From Gammaproteobacteria bacterium (lineage in GTDB: Bacteria; Pseudomonadota; Gammaproteobacteria; Ga0077536): a stretch of DNA of 64,000 nt. Positions 9,376 to 17,518 of the stretch are shown one piece after another. Below the pieces are notes generated by a model, which was given only the letters and a program-made list of their open reading frames with translations, was not told where the DNA came from and made no database searches. How positions within the stretch are numbered: position 1 is the stretch's first letter; the number at the start of each line of letters is the position of its first letter. A program made the position numbers and the translations under genes. The DNA is taken from assembly GCA_024235015.1 (NCBI GenBank), contig JACKNG010000004.1, forward strand, positions 248,001 to 312,000, in the 5' to 3' direction.

Positions 9376-9696
9376 CGTGGTCGCCGCCGTACCCCGCGGC
9401 ACGTTCAGCGTCAAGTGCGCCGTGGTGCCGGCCGCTAGCAATTCCCGGGTGCGAGCGATCGAAAGCCGCCAGTCGCGTCGATCCCGACGGGGTGGCCTTG
9501 CGCTAAACTAGGGAAGCTCGGCAACGTGAGGGAGCGTGCCTCGGAAGGCAAGGCGCGCGGGCGACGAGGAGCGCGGTTTATGTGTGACAAGTGAGCGCCG
9601 CTCGAGCCAGCGCAACGCCGTCAACGGGTGGCTTCGCCGCTCTTGCAGCGCCGCCCTGGATTCCCGGCCTTACCGGCCGTCACGCTGAACCTGGAC
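9376..9696 (+). other. Intergenic region upstream of rpoN
   Basis: 321 nt between lptB and rpoN. No tRNA or U-tract terminator is visible. A TAAACT near 9504 could be a -10 box but lacks a convincing -35. At 9565-9583 lies a segment that matches 17 of 19 bases of the lptA translation-start region. Directly behind its purine-rich stretch (GAGGAG) is a four-codon open frame, ATG TGT GAC AAG TGA (9580-9594). Confidence 0.5.
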
Positions 9697-11211
9697 ATGA
9701 AACAGTCGTTACAACTCAAGCTGGGGCAGCATCTGACGATGACCCCGCAGCTGCAGCAGGCCATCCGCTTGCTGCAGCTGTCCGCCATGGAGTTGTCGAC
9801 CGAGATCCAGGAAGTCCTCGACTCCAACATCATGCTCGAGGTCGCCGACGGTGAGGGCGACGATGAAGGCTGGGACGCGCGCAACGCCGCGAACAACGAG
9901 AGCACGACGCCGGGCGACGACACCGACTACGAGGCGCCGCACGAGGTCGGCGGCGGCGACCCGGGCGACGACGACGCGCCGCCCGCAGCCGCCGACATCC
10001 CCGACGAACTGCCCGTCGACACCGAGTGGGACGAAATCTACGATACCCTGCTCAGCTCGGGTTCGACGGCCCCGGCGCGCGACGACGACGGCTCCGACTA
10101 CGAACGCGGCAGTACCGCCGGCGAGTCGCTGATCGAGCACCTGACCTGGCAGCTCAACCTGCTGCCCATGAGCGATACCGATCGCGCCATCGCGCTGGCC
10201 ATCGTCGATGCCATCGACAACGACGGCTACCTCTCCGCCGACCTGGCCGAACTGTGCGCGGCCCTGGCGGACGAGGACGGCGCTCCCGAAGAAGACGAAG
10301 TGCGCGCCGTGCTGCGCCAGGTGCAGAGCTTCGATCCCGTCGGCGTCGCCGCGCGCGACCTGCGCGAGTGCCTGATCCTGCAGCTCGCCCAGCTCGATGC
10401 CGCGACGCCGTGGCTGGCCGAGGCGCAGCGCTGTTGCGAGGATTTCATGGATCTGCTCGGCGCGCGCGACTACAACCAGCTGATGCGTCGGCTCAAGCTC
10501 GACAAGGATCAGCTGGCGCAGGTCCTGGGCCTGATCCAGACGCTCAATCCGCGCCCCGGCAGCCAGTTCAGCAGCGAGCAGCCGGAATACATCGTGCCCG
10601 ACGTGTTCGTGTTCAAGCACAAGGACCGCTGGCGCGTCGAGCTCAACCCGGACACCATGCCGGCGCTGCGCATCAATCCCTACTACGCGAGCCTGATCCG
10701 ACGCGCCGATTCCAGCGACGACAATGCCACCATGCGGGCCCACATGCAGGAGGCGCGCTGGTTCATCAAGAGCCTGCAGAGCCGCAGCGAAACGTTGCTG
10801 AGGGTCGCCACCGCCATCGTCGAACGCCAGCGTGCCTTCCTCGAACACGGCGAGGAGGCCATGCGTCCATTGGTTCTGCACGACATCGCCGAAGTCCTCG
10901 AACTGCACGAATCGACCATCTCGCGCGTGACGACCCGCAAGTACATGCACACGCCGCGCGGCATCTTCGAACTCAAGTACTTCTTCTCGAGCCATGTCAG
11001 CACCACGCTGGGCGGCGAGGCCTCGTCGACAGCTATTCGCGCCGTGATCAAGAAGCTGATTGCCGCCGAGAACAATACCAAGCCGCTCAGTGACAACAAG
11101 ATCGCGGCAATCCTGTCCGAGCAGGGTGTGCAGGTCGCGCGGCGCACGGTGGCGAAGTACCGCGAGGCGATGTCGATCCCGCCTTCGAACGAGAGAAAAC
11201 GACTGGCATGA
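9697..11211 (+). CDS. rpoN: RNA polymerase sigma-54 factor RpoN
   Basis: 504 aa. The ATG at 9697 puts the conserved region I at the N terminus (MKQSLQLKLGQHLTMTPQLQ, then QAIRLLQLS), which contacts bacterial enhancer-binding proteins. A long acidic Asp/Glu-rich linker (residues about 45-135) is typical region II. The core-binding and helix-turn-helix parts follow (HESTISRVTTRKYMHTPRG), and the RpoN box ARRTVAKYRE near residue 480 recognises the -24 promoter element. It is followed by hpf, ptsN and rapZ, the standard rpoN operon. Sigma-54 directs nitrogen, motility and envelope-related regulons in this class. Confidence 0.97.
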   Translation: MKQSLQLKLGQHLTMTPQLQQAIRLLQLSAMELSTEIQEVLDSNIMLEVADGEGDDEGWDARNAANNESTTPGDDTDYEAPHEVGGGDPGDDDAPPAAADIPDELPVDTEWDEIYDTLLSSGSTAPARDDDGSDYERGSTAGESLIEHLTWQLNLLPMSDTDRAIALAIVDAIDNDGYLSADLAELCAALADEDGAPEEDEVRAVLRQVQSFDPVGVAARDLRECLILQLAQLDAATPWLAEAQRCCEDFMDLLGARDYNQLMRRLKLDKDQLAQVLGLIQTLNPRPGSQFSSEQPEYIVPDVFVFKHKDRWRVELNPDTMPALRINPYYASLIRRADSSDDNATMRAHMQEARWFIKSLQSRSETLLRVATAIVERQRAFLEHGEEAMRPLVLHDIAEVLELHESTISRVTTRKYMHTPRGIFELKYFFSSHVSTTLGGEASSTAIRAVIKKLIAAENNTKPLSDNKIAAILSEQGVQVARRTVAKYREAMSIPPSNERKRLA

Positions 11212-11289
11212 GCGCGCCCGTCACGGCGCCTGCCGGCCATCCGTCGCGCAGCGCGGCGCGGCTTTCCGAATGCTACCCAGGAGAAACCC

Positions 11290-11583
11290 ATGCAGCTCAG
11301 TATTGATGGCCATCACGTCGACGTCACCGACTCGATGCAGGACTACATCCGCAGCAAGATCACGCGCATCGAGCGCCACTTCGACCAGGTCGTCGACATC
11401 CACGTCGTCCTGAGCGTCGAGAAGCAGCGACACAAGGCCGAGGCCACCGTGCACGTCGCGGGCAACAATATCCACGCCCACAGTGAGAACGACGACATGT
11501 ATGCTGCGATCGACCTGTTGCTCGACAAGCTCGACAGACAGGTCAAGAAGCACAAGGAAAAGATCACCAATCACCGTGGCTGA
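11290..11583 (+). CDS. hpf: Ribosome hibernation promoting factor (short form)
   Basis: 97 aa, lacking the C-terminal dimerisation domain of long HPF, so it is the short gammaproteobacterial type that works with RMF or alone to inactivate ribosomes. It starts MQLSIDGHHVDVTDSMQDYI and contains the beta-strand DIHVVLSVEKQRHKAEATVH and the acidic HSENDDMYAAIDLLLDKLD. AGGAGAAACCC gives a strong ribosome binding site. Its position between rpoN and ptsN is canonical. Confidence 0.95.
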   Translation: MQLSIDGHHVDVTDSMQDYIRSKITRIERHFDQVVDIHVVLSVEKQRHKAEATVHVAGNNIHAHSENDDMYAAIDLLLDKLDRQVKKHKEKITNHRG

Positions 11584-11608
11584 GGCCCCGGCGCCCGGCC
11601 ACGACGAC

Positions 11609-12073
11609 ATGAAGATTGCGCAGATCCTCGCGCCCGAGCGCGTCGCCATCAGCGTCGAAGTGGCGAGCAAGAAGGCTGTCCTCGAACGCCTGGCGACGAT
11701 GCTGGCATCGGCGTCCCCGGCCTTGAAGAGCAAGGACGTGTTCGACAGCCTGATTGCCCGCGAACGTCTCGGCACCACCGGCCTCGGCGCCGGTATCGCC
11801 ATCCCCCACGGCCGCGTCGGCGGCGCCAGCGCACCGGTCGGCGCGTTCCTCCGCACCGCCGCCCCGCTCGGTTTCGACGCTGTCGACAACGCGCCGGTCG
11901 ACCTGTTCTTCGCGCTGTGCGTGCCGGCGGATGCCCACCAGGAACACCTCGACCTGCTCGCCGCCCTGGCGGGCCGGCTCTCGGATGCCGGCTTCGTCGC
12001 GCGCCTGCGTGCGGCCGCGGACCCGGCCGCGGTATTCGCCCAGCTGACCGCGGACGGCGCAGGTGACGACTGA
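11609..12073 (+). CDS. ptsN: Nitrogen regulatory PTS EIIA component PtsN
   Basis: 154 aa from the ATG at 11609; a GTG at 11576 overlapping the end of hpf would add 11 residues and cannot be excluded. The N terminus MKIAQILAPERVAISVEVAS matches the family. The phosphorylatable His is in GAGIAIPHGRV. PtsN is the terminal phosphate acceptor of the PTS-Ntr and regulates K+ transport, envelope stress and sigma-54-linked functions by binding rather than by sugar transport. HPr and enzyme I are encoded 1 kb downstream. Confidence 0.94.
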   Translation: MKIAQILAPERVAISVEVASKKAVLERLATMLASASPALKSKDVFDSLIARERLGTTGLGAGIAIPHGRVGGASAPVGAFLRTAAPLGFDAVDNAPVDLFFALCVPADAHQEHLDLLAALAGRLSDAGFVARLRAAADPAAVFAQLTADGAGDD

Positions 12074-12090
12074 ACGGGATCAGGCATGAC

Positions 12091-12957
12091 ATGGCCGGCT
12101 CGCAGCGATTCCTGATCATCTCGGGCCTGTCGGGGGCGGGTAAGACCGTCGCCCTGCACGCACTCGAAGATGCTGGTTTCTACTGCGTCGACAACCTGCC
12201 GGTCGGCATCCTGGAAACTTTCGTCACCTACCTCGCCGAGCACGACCTGCCGCACTTCGACCGGGTCGCGGTCGGCGTCGACGCGCGCAACCTGCCCTCG
12301 GCCATCGCCAAGCTTCCGGCCACGCTGGACAATCTCGCGCGCCAGGGCGTTGCCGCGGAGCTGCTCTTCATCGACGCCAGCGACGAGACGCTGCTCAAAC
12401 GCTTCAGCGAAACGCGGCGCAAGCATCCGCTGTCGACGGTCGATTTCGCGCTCGCCGATGCCATCGAGCGTGAGCGTGTCCTGCTCGATCCGCTGACCCG
12501 CCGTGCCGATCTGCGCCTCGATACCACCCACATGAACGTCCACCAGCTGCGCAACACCATCCGCGAGCTGGTCTCCGGGCGCGCCGTCGGGACGATGGCG
12601 TTGCAGCTGCGCTCGTTCGGCTTCAAGAACGGCGTGCCGGCCGATGCCGATTTCGTCTTCGACATGCGCGCCCTGCCCAATCCCTACTGGGAGATGGAAT
12701 TGCGTGACCTGAGCGGGCGCGACGGGCCGGTGCGCGAGTACCTCGAGGCCTCGCCGCTGGTCGGCGAAATGGTCGCGGACATCACGCGCTTCCTCGATGC
12801 CTGGGTGCCGCGCTTCGAAGCCGTCAACCGCAGTTACCTCACGGTCGCCTTCGGCTGCACGGGTGGCCGTCACCGCTCGGTCTACATGGTGGAGACGGTG
12901 GCGCGGCATTTCGCGGCGCAGGGCCGCAAGGCCGTCGTCAGCCATCGCGACAGCTAG
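12091..12957 (+). CDS. rapZ: RNase adapter protein RapZ
   Basis: 288 aa. The P-loop near the N terminus is ISGLSGAGKTVALHALED, followed by FYCVDNLPVGIL; the C-terminal domain has FGCTGGRHRSVYMVE, thought to sense glucosamine-6-phosphate and bind RNA. In enterobacteria RapZ delivers the GlmZ small RNA to RNase E to control glmS. Whether such RNAs exist in this organism cannot be seen here. It is codirectional with ptsN and HPr. Confidence 0.96.
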   Translation: MAGSQRFLIISGLSGAGKTVALHALEDAGFYCVDNLPVGILETFVTYLAEHDLPHFDRVAVGVDARNLPSAIAKLPATLDNLARQGVAAELLFIDASDETLLKRFSETRRKHPLSTVDFALADAIERERVLLDPLTRRADLRLDTTHMNVHQLRNTIRELVSGRAVGTMALQLRSFGFKNGVPADADFVFDMRALPNPYWEMELRDLSGRDGPVREYLEASPLVGEMVADITRFLDAWVPRFEAVNRSYLTVAFGCTGGRHRSVYMVETVARHFAAQGRKAVVSHRDS

Positions 12958-13036
12958 TGCGCACGATGAACGGACACGACGTGACGCGCGGTTGCCGGGG
13001 CGGGCCGTGTGACGCCGGCGCATAGGGGACACCGGG

Positions 13037-13306
13037 ATGCCGACTACCACGCTCACCATCATCAATCGGCTCGGCCTGCACGCGCGGGCAGCGGCCAAGT
13101 TCGTGCAGACCGCGGGCCACTACGGTTGCACCGTGCTGGTCCGGCGCAACGGCAGGGAAGTCAACGGCAAGAGCATCATGGGCGTCATGATGCTGGCCGC
13201 GGGGCAGGGTGCCGAAATCGAGATCTGCACCGAGGGCGACGACGCCGACGCGGCGCTGGCCGCGCTGGCGGCGCTCATTGACGACCGCTTCGGTGAGCCG
13301 TCGTGA
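13037..13306 (+). CDS. ptsH: Phosphocarrier protein HPr (NPr type)
   Basis: 89 aa. The active-site His is in GLHARAAAKF, and the regulatory Ser region is VNGKSIMGVMML, the full HPr signature. It overlaps the enzyme I gene by 4 nt. Because ptsN and rpoN are just upstream and no sugar EIIBC gene is present, it most likely serves the nitrogen-type PTS (then also called ptsO/npr) rather than sugar uptake. An ATG start with GGGGACACCGGG upstream is acceptable. Confidence 0.95.
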   Translation: MPTTTLTIINRLGLHARAAAKFVQTAGHYGCTVLVRRNGREVNGKSIMGVMMLAAGQGAEIEICTEGDDADAALAALAALIDDRFGEPS

Positions 13307-15033
13307 CCTTCACCCTGCACGGCGTCGCGGTGTCGCGCGGTATCGCCATCGGCCGCGTGCACGTGGTCGAACGCCATCATCTCGAGATCAGCGAGATCCG
13401 CCTCGCCGAGGACGAGGTCGCGGCCGAGGTCGAACGCCTGGAAGCCGCACTGGCCCTGGCGCGGCACCACCTGCGCCAGATCCGTGACGACATCCCGAGC
13501 ACGACGCCGGCCGAGATCGCCGCGTTCATCGACACCCACCTGCTGATGCTGGAGGACGCCGCGTTCAGCGAGGAGCCGCTGCGCCTGGTGCGCGAGCTGC
13601 GCTGCAACGCCGAGTGGGCAGTCAAGCTGCAGCGCGACAAGCTGGTCGCCGCGTTCGAGGAGATGGACGACGCCTACCTGCGCACGCGCCGCGACGACGT
13701 CGACAACGTCGTCGAGCGCCTGTTCCGCACCCTGCTGCGGCACAAGCCGCTGCGCCACGAGATGCCCGATCAGAAGCTCAAGGACATGATCGTCCTGGCG
13801 CGCGACCTGGCGCCGCCCGACCTCGTGCTGCTGCAGCACCATGGGGTGGCCGGTTTCATCACCGAGCACGGCGGTCCGACCTCGCACATGTCGATCCTGG
13901 CCCGCAGCATGGGCATCCCCGGCGTGGTCGGCCTGCACCACGCGCGGCGCTACATCGAGGAGGACGAAACGGTGATCCTCGATGGCGAGGACGGGGTCGT
14001 GATCGGCGGGGCCGAGGCCGGCATCCTCGCCGAGTACCGCGCGCGGCAGGCCGCGCGCACCCGTTTCATCGCCGGCTTGCAGGTGCTGCGCGAGGCACCC
14101 GCGCAGACCCTCGACGGCGTGCCCATCAGCCTGCAGGCCAACGTCGAGCTGGCCAGCGATTTCCGCAGCGTGCGCGACTGCGGTGCGAGCGGAGTCGGGC
14201 TCTATCGCACCGAGTTCCTGTTCCTCGACCATGCCGATTACCCGGACGAGGAGGAACATTTCGCCACCTATCGCCAGATGGTCGCCGCGCTGGACGGCGC
14301 GCCGCTGACCATCCGCACTGCCGATCTCGGCGCCGACAAGCCGTTCGGCCAGGACGACGGCGCGTTTGCCGCCAACCCGGCGCTCGGACTGCGCGCCGTG
14401 CGCCTGTGCCTGCGAGAGCCGTCGCTGTTCTGGCCGCAGCTGCGCGCGATCATCCGCGCCTCGGCCCTCGGGCCGGTGCGCATGATGATCCCGATGCTGT
14501 CGGCGGTCGAAGAAGTGCGCCAGGTGCGGGACATCGTTACCACCATCCGCAAGGAGTTCACGCGCCGCGGCATCGCTTTCGACGCCGCCATGCCCATCGG
14601 CGGCATGATCGAGGTGCCGGCCGCGGCGATGTGCGCCGACCTCTTCGCCGCGGAACTCGATTTTCTCTCCATCGGCACCAACGACCTGATCCAGTACTCG
14701 GTCGCCATCGATCGCGTCAACGACGAGGTCAGCTATCTCTATGATCCGCTCAACCCCGGCGTACTGCGGCTCATAGCGACGACCCTGGAGGCCGGCGACA
14801 AGGCCGGCATTCCCGTCGCCATGTGTGGCGAGATGGCCGGTGACCCGCGTTATACCCGGCTGCTCATTGGCCTCGGCTTGAACGAGTTCAGCGTGCATCC
14901 CTCCGCGCTGCTCGAAATCAAGCACGCCATCAACGGCACCTCGGCGGCGCGGGCGCGCGAGACTGCCGGGCAACTGCTCGGCGTGAGCGACGGCGCCCAG
15001 CGGCGCGAACTCCTCGACGCGCTCAACGCCTGA
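13303..15033 (+). CDS. ptsI: Phosphoenolpyruvate-protein phosphotransferase, enzyme I
   Basis: 576 aa. It transfers phosphate from PEP to HPr. The phosphorylated His is in GGPTSHMSILARSMGIP; the PEP-binding barrel contains GVGLYRTEFLF, RTADLGADKP, MIPMLSAVEEVR and the C-terminal active-site Cys in GIPVAMCGEMAGDP. It lacks the N-terminal GAF domain of PtsP, so it is the PtsI form even though its partners look like the nitrogen PTS. The start is GTG at 13303, overlapping the HPr stop. Confidence 0.96.
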   Translation: MTFTLHGVAVSRGIAIGRVHVVERHHLEISEIRLAEDEVAAEVERLEAALALARHHLRQIRDDIPSTTPAEIAAFIDTHLLMLEDAAFSEEPLRLVRELRCNAEWAVKLQRDKLVAAFEEMDDAYLRTRRDDVDNVVERLFRTLLRHKPLRHEMPDQKLKDMIVLARDLAPPDLVLLQHHGVAGFITEHGGPTSHMSILARSMGIPGVVGLHHARRYIEEDETVILDGEDGVVIGGAEAGILAEYRARQAARTRFIAGLQVLREAPAQTLDGVPISLQANVELASDFRSVRDCGASGVGLYRTEFLFLDHADYPDEEEHFATYRQMVAALDGAPLTIRTADLGADKPFGQDDGAFAANPALGLRAVRLCLREPSLFWPQLRAIIRASALGPVRMMIPMLSAVEEVRQVRDIVTTIRKEFTRRGIAFDAAMPIGGMIEVPAAAMCADLFAAELDFLSIGTNDLIQYSVAIDRVNDEVSYLYDPLNPGVLRLIATTLEAGDKAGIPVAMCGEMAGDPRYTRLLIGLGLNEFSVHPSALLEIKHAINGTSAARARETAGQLLGVSDGAQRRELLDALNA

Positions 15034-15036
15034 CCT

Positions 15037-15056
15037 GAGCGCCGCCGCCGGCGCTC
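15037..15056 (+). terminator. GC-rich hairpin after enzyme I gene
   Basis: A perfect 8-bp stem (GAGCGCCG / CGGCGCTC) with a 4-nt loop lies 4 nt after the ptsI stop codon. There is no T-tract behind it, so it could be a weak or Rho-assisted terminator, or simply a 3' RNA-stabilising structure. Confidence 0.35.
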
Positions 15057-15148
15057 ACGGGGGTCGCCGGCTCACTGCGCGCAAGGCTTAGTTGCTACAC
15101 TGCGCGGCTCACCCGCGCGGCTCGGCGCGGAGCCGGAACACAGCGCCC

Positions 15149-16501
15149 ATGGCAGAGCAGATCAGCCGTACCCAGGAGTTCGTACAGGCCGTCCAGGATG
15201 CGCTGGAGGCCAACGAGATCCGGCGCGTACGCGAGTTCCTCGCCGAGCTGCACCCCTCGGAAATCGCCGACCTGCTCGAATCGTTGCCCGGGCCGGTGCG
15301 CTCCGAGCTGTGGGTACACATCGACTCGGCCATCGAAGGCGACGTGCTCTCGCACGCCAGCACGGCGGTGCGCAACAGCCTGCTCGAGGACATGGCGCCG
15401 GAGCAGGTGGCGCAGGCGACCAGCCAGCTCGATTCCGACGACGTCGCCGACATCCTGCAGGACCTGCCCGAGGACCTCGCCGACGAAGTCCTGCTGTCGA
15501 TGGACGAGCAGAACCGCCAGCGCATCGCGGCGGTTCTGACCTTTCCCTACGACACCGCCGGCGGCCTGATGAACCCCGACGCGGTCACCGTGCGCGGCGA
15601 CATCTCGGTCGAAGTGGTGCTGCGCTACCTGCGGCGCATGGTGCGCATGCCGGACAACACCGACCAGCTGTTCGTGGTCGACCGCGGTAACGTCTACCTC
15701 GGCATCCTGCGCCTGACCAGCCTGGTCCTGGCCAGCCCCGACGCCCGGGTCGAGGAGGTCATGTCGAGTGACGAGCGGCCGATCGTGGCCGACACCCCGG
15801 TGTCCGAAGTCGTGCTGCTGTTCGAACAGCGCGACCTGGTTTCCGCCCCGGTGGTGGACGAGGCCGGCCACCTGCTCGGACGCATCACCATCGACGACGT
15901 CGTCGACGTCATCCGCGAGGAGAGCGATCGTTCGCTGATGTCGGCCGCCGGTCTCGACGAGGAGCACGACATCTTCGCGCCGTTATTGGTGACCGCGCGC
16001 CAGCGTGCGCTGTGGCTGGCGATCAACCTCGGCACGGCGTTCCTGGCGGCCTGGGTCATCGGCCTGTTCGAGGCCACGATCGACAAGTTGGTCGCGCTGG
16101 CCGTGCTGATGCCGGTGGTGGCGAGCATGGGCGGCATCGCCGGCAGCCAGACCCTGACCATCGTCGTGCGTGGCCTCGCCCTCGGCCAGGTCGGGCCGGC
16201 CAACGCGCGCTCGGTGCTGTGGCGCGAGGTCGCGGTCGGGGTCATCAACGGCACGGTGTGGGCGGTGGTGGTCGCCGTGATCGCGGCGGCCTGGTTCAAC
16301 GATGTCAGGCTCGGTGTCGTCATCGGCTGCGCCATGGTGCTCAACCTGTTCACCGCCGGGCTGGCCGGCGCGTCCATTCCGCTCGCGCTGCGCTGGATGA
16401 ACATCGACCCGGCGCTGGCCGGGGGTGTGGTCCTGACCACGGTGACCGACGTCGTCGGCTTTTTCGCCTTTCTCGGACTCGCTTCGCAGTTCCTGGTCTG
16501 A
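15149..16501 (+). CDS. mgtE: Magnesium transporter MgtE
   Basis: 450 aa from the ATG at 15149 (starts MAEQISRTQEF). Cytosolic N domain with the superhelical repeats LHPSEIADLLESLPGPVRS and QLDSDDVADILQDLPEDLA, then paired CBS domains (about 135-255, ending RITIDDVVDVI), a plug helix, and five membrane segments. The pore signature is seen in PVVASMGGIAGSQTLTIVVRG. MgtE is a Mg2+-gated channel of the inner membrane. Its position after the PTS genes is common in Gammaproteobacteria. No Mg2+ riboswitch is recognisable in the 115-nt upstream gap. Confidence 0.95.
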   Translation: MAEQISRTQEFVQAVQDALEANEIRRVREFLAELHPSEIADLLESLPGPVRSELWVHIDSAIEGDVLSHASTAVRNSLLEDMAPEQVAQATSQLDSDDVADILQDLPEDLADEVLLSMDEQNRQRIAAVLTFPYDTAGGLMNPDAVTVRGDISVEVVLRYLRRMVRMPDNTDQLFVVDRGNVYLGILRLTSLVLASPDARVEEVMSSDERPIVADTPVSEVVLLFEQRDLVSAPVVDEAGHLLGRITIDDVVDVIREESDRSLMSAAGLDEEHDIFAPLLVTARQRALWLAINLGTAFLAAWVIGLFEATIDKLVALAVLMPVVASMGGIAGSQTLTIVVRGLALGQVGPANARSVLWREVAVGVINGTVWAVVVAVIAAAWFNDVRLGVVIGCAMVLNLFTAGLAGASIPLALRWMNIDPALAGGVVLTTVTDVVGFFAFLGLASQFLV

Positions 16502-16560
16502 GCGCTCCGCGACGCGGTCGCGCGAAACGGTAGGAATCGTCAAGCGATGTGGTAATATTA

Positions 16561-16590
16561 TTGTTGCGGTTTAGCTGTAGCGGATATACA
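16561..16590 (+). promoter_or_regulatory. Candidate sigma-70 promoter for the OmpA-like gene
   Basis: TTGTTG (16561-16566) and TATACA (16585-16590), spaced 18 nt, lie in an A/T-rich patch that stands out from the surrounding GC-rich DNA. The gene start is about 93 nt further on, leaving a leader with a GC-rich hairpin around 16605-16625. Expression of an abundant envelope lipoprotein from such a promoter is plausible but unproven. Confidence 0.4.
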
Positions 16591-16682
16591 ACAGTTCAGC
16601 AAAGCCCGCGCGACCCGGCTTTCGGGCGCGGCCCGCGAGGGCCACTAAGGAAGAGCCACAAGAATTTTTGGGGACACTGGCT

Positions 16683-17420
16683 ATGACTAAGCTTTCGAGA
16701 CTTGCGACGCTTCTTATCCTGGGCGCGCTCGCCAGCGGCTGCGCCGATCAGAACGTCAAACCTACTACCGTGATCTGCCCGCTGCTCGGGTCGGTCCTTG
16801 GTGCCGGCGTGGTGGCCGGCGGACTCGGCGGCGATGACGCCGGTCCCATGGCTGCGGGCGCCGTGATCGGTGCAGGCCTCGGCTACTTCCTGTGCCAGGA
16901 TCGTACCGAGCCGCCGAAGCCCCAGCCGGCGCCGAAGCCGGTCGTCAAGCCGGCTCCGCCGCCCCCCCCGCCGCCGAAGGACAGCGACGGTGACGGCGTC
17001 ATCGACCCCAACGACGAGTGCCCGGGAACCCCGGCCGGCGTCAAGGTCAACGCCAAGGGCTGCCCGGAAGTCGGTGAAACCCTGATGCGCCTCGAGGGTG
17101 TCAACTTCGACACCAACAAGGCCACCATCAAGCCCGAGTCGGCCACCATTCTCGACGGCGCCGTCAAGGCCCTGAACGAGAATCCCTCGGTCCACGTGCG
17201 GGTCGAAGGCCACACCGACAGCCGCGGTTCGGATGCGTACAACCAGAAGCTGTCCCAGCGTCGTGCCGAGGCCGTCGTCGAGTACCTCGTCGGCAAGGGC
17301 ATCAGCGCTGGCCGCCTGGCCGGCATCGGCTACGGTGAATCGGCCCCGGTCGCACCGAACGACACGCCCGAGAACATGTACAAGAACCGTCGCGTCGATC
17401 TCGTCGTGACCAAGAACTGA
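16683..17420 (+). CDS. OmpA-family outer-membrane lipoprotein
   Basis: 245 aa from the ATG at 16683, which has GGGGA 8 nt upstream; a TTG 15 nt earlier is in frame but weaker. Signal peptide with lipobox LASGC (Cys20) followed by Ala, predicting outer-membrane lipidation. A glycine-rich segment (about 38-75) resembles glycine-zipper helices. A Pro/Lys-rich linker leads to a Ca-binding thrombospondin-3-like repeat (DSDGDGVIDPNDECPGTPAG). The C-terminal OmpA domain (about 135-245) carries VNFDTNKATI, VEGHTDSRGSDAYN and SQRRAEAVVEYL for peptidoglycan binding. It probably tethers the outer membrane to the wall. Confidence 0.9.
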   Translation: MTKLSRLATLLILGALASGCADQNVKPTTVICPLLGSVLGAGVVAGGLGGDDAGPMAAGAVIGAGLGYFLCQDRTEPPKPQPAPKPVVKPAPPPPPPPKDSDGDGVIDPNDECPGTPAGVKVNAKGCPEVGETLMRLEGVNFDTNKATIKPESATILDGAVKALNENPSVHVRVEGHTDSRGSDAYNQKLSQRRAEAVVEYLVGKGISAGRLAGIGYGESAPVAPNDTPENMYKNRRVDLVVTKN

Positions 17421-17444
17421 GTGCGCTGAGGCGCCTCACCCTGA

Positions 17445-17474
17445 CAAGCCCCGCCTCGGCGGGGCTTGTTTTTT
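17445..17474 (+). terminator. Rho-independent terminator after the OmpA-like gene
   Basis: An 11-bp inverted repeat (CAAGCCCCGCC / GGCGGGGCTTG) with almost no loop is followed by six T residues. It lies 24 nt after the stop codon and between convergent genes. The minus-strand side lacks a comparable T-run, so it mainly serves the OmpA-like gene. Confidence 0.9.
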
Positions 17475-17518
17475 GCGGGCCCGAAAAAGGATGACCTGGG
17501 CAGGCTACGCGCCGTGGC

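Noticed and set aside
9376..9696. A tRNA or small RNA gene in the gap before rpoN.
   Set aside because: No cloverleaf, conserved TTCGA-type loop or CCA end could be built, and no terminator with a T-run is present.
15034..15148. A possible Mg2+-sensing riboswitch before mgtE.
   Set aside because: The gap is only 115 nt and shows one simple GC-rich hairpin, not the multi-helix M-box architecture, and no expression platform.
16665..16687. TTTTGGGGACACTGGCTATG before the OmpA-like gene resembles the left arm of the REP-like palindromes.
   Set aside because: No complementary right arm is present within 150 nt either side; the match is limited to TTTTGGGGAC and probably reflects the ribosome binding site.
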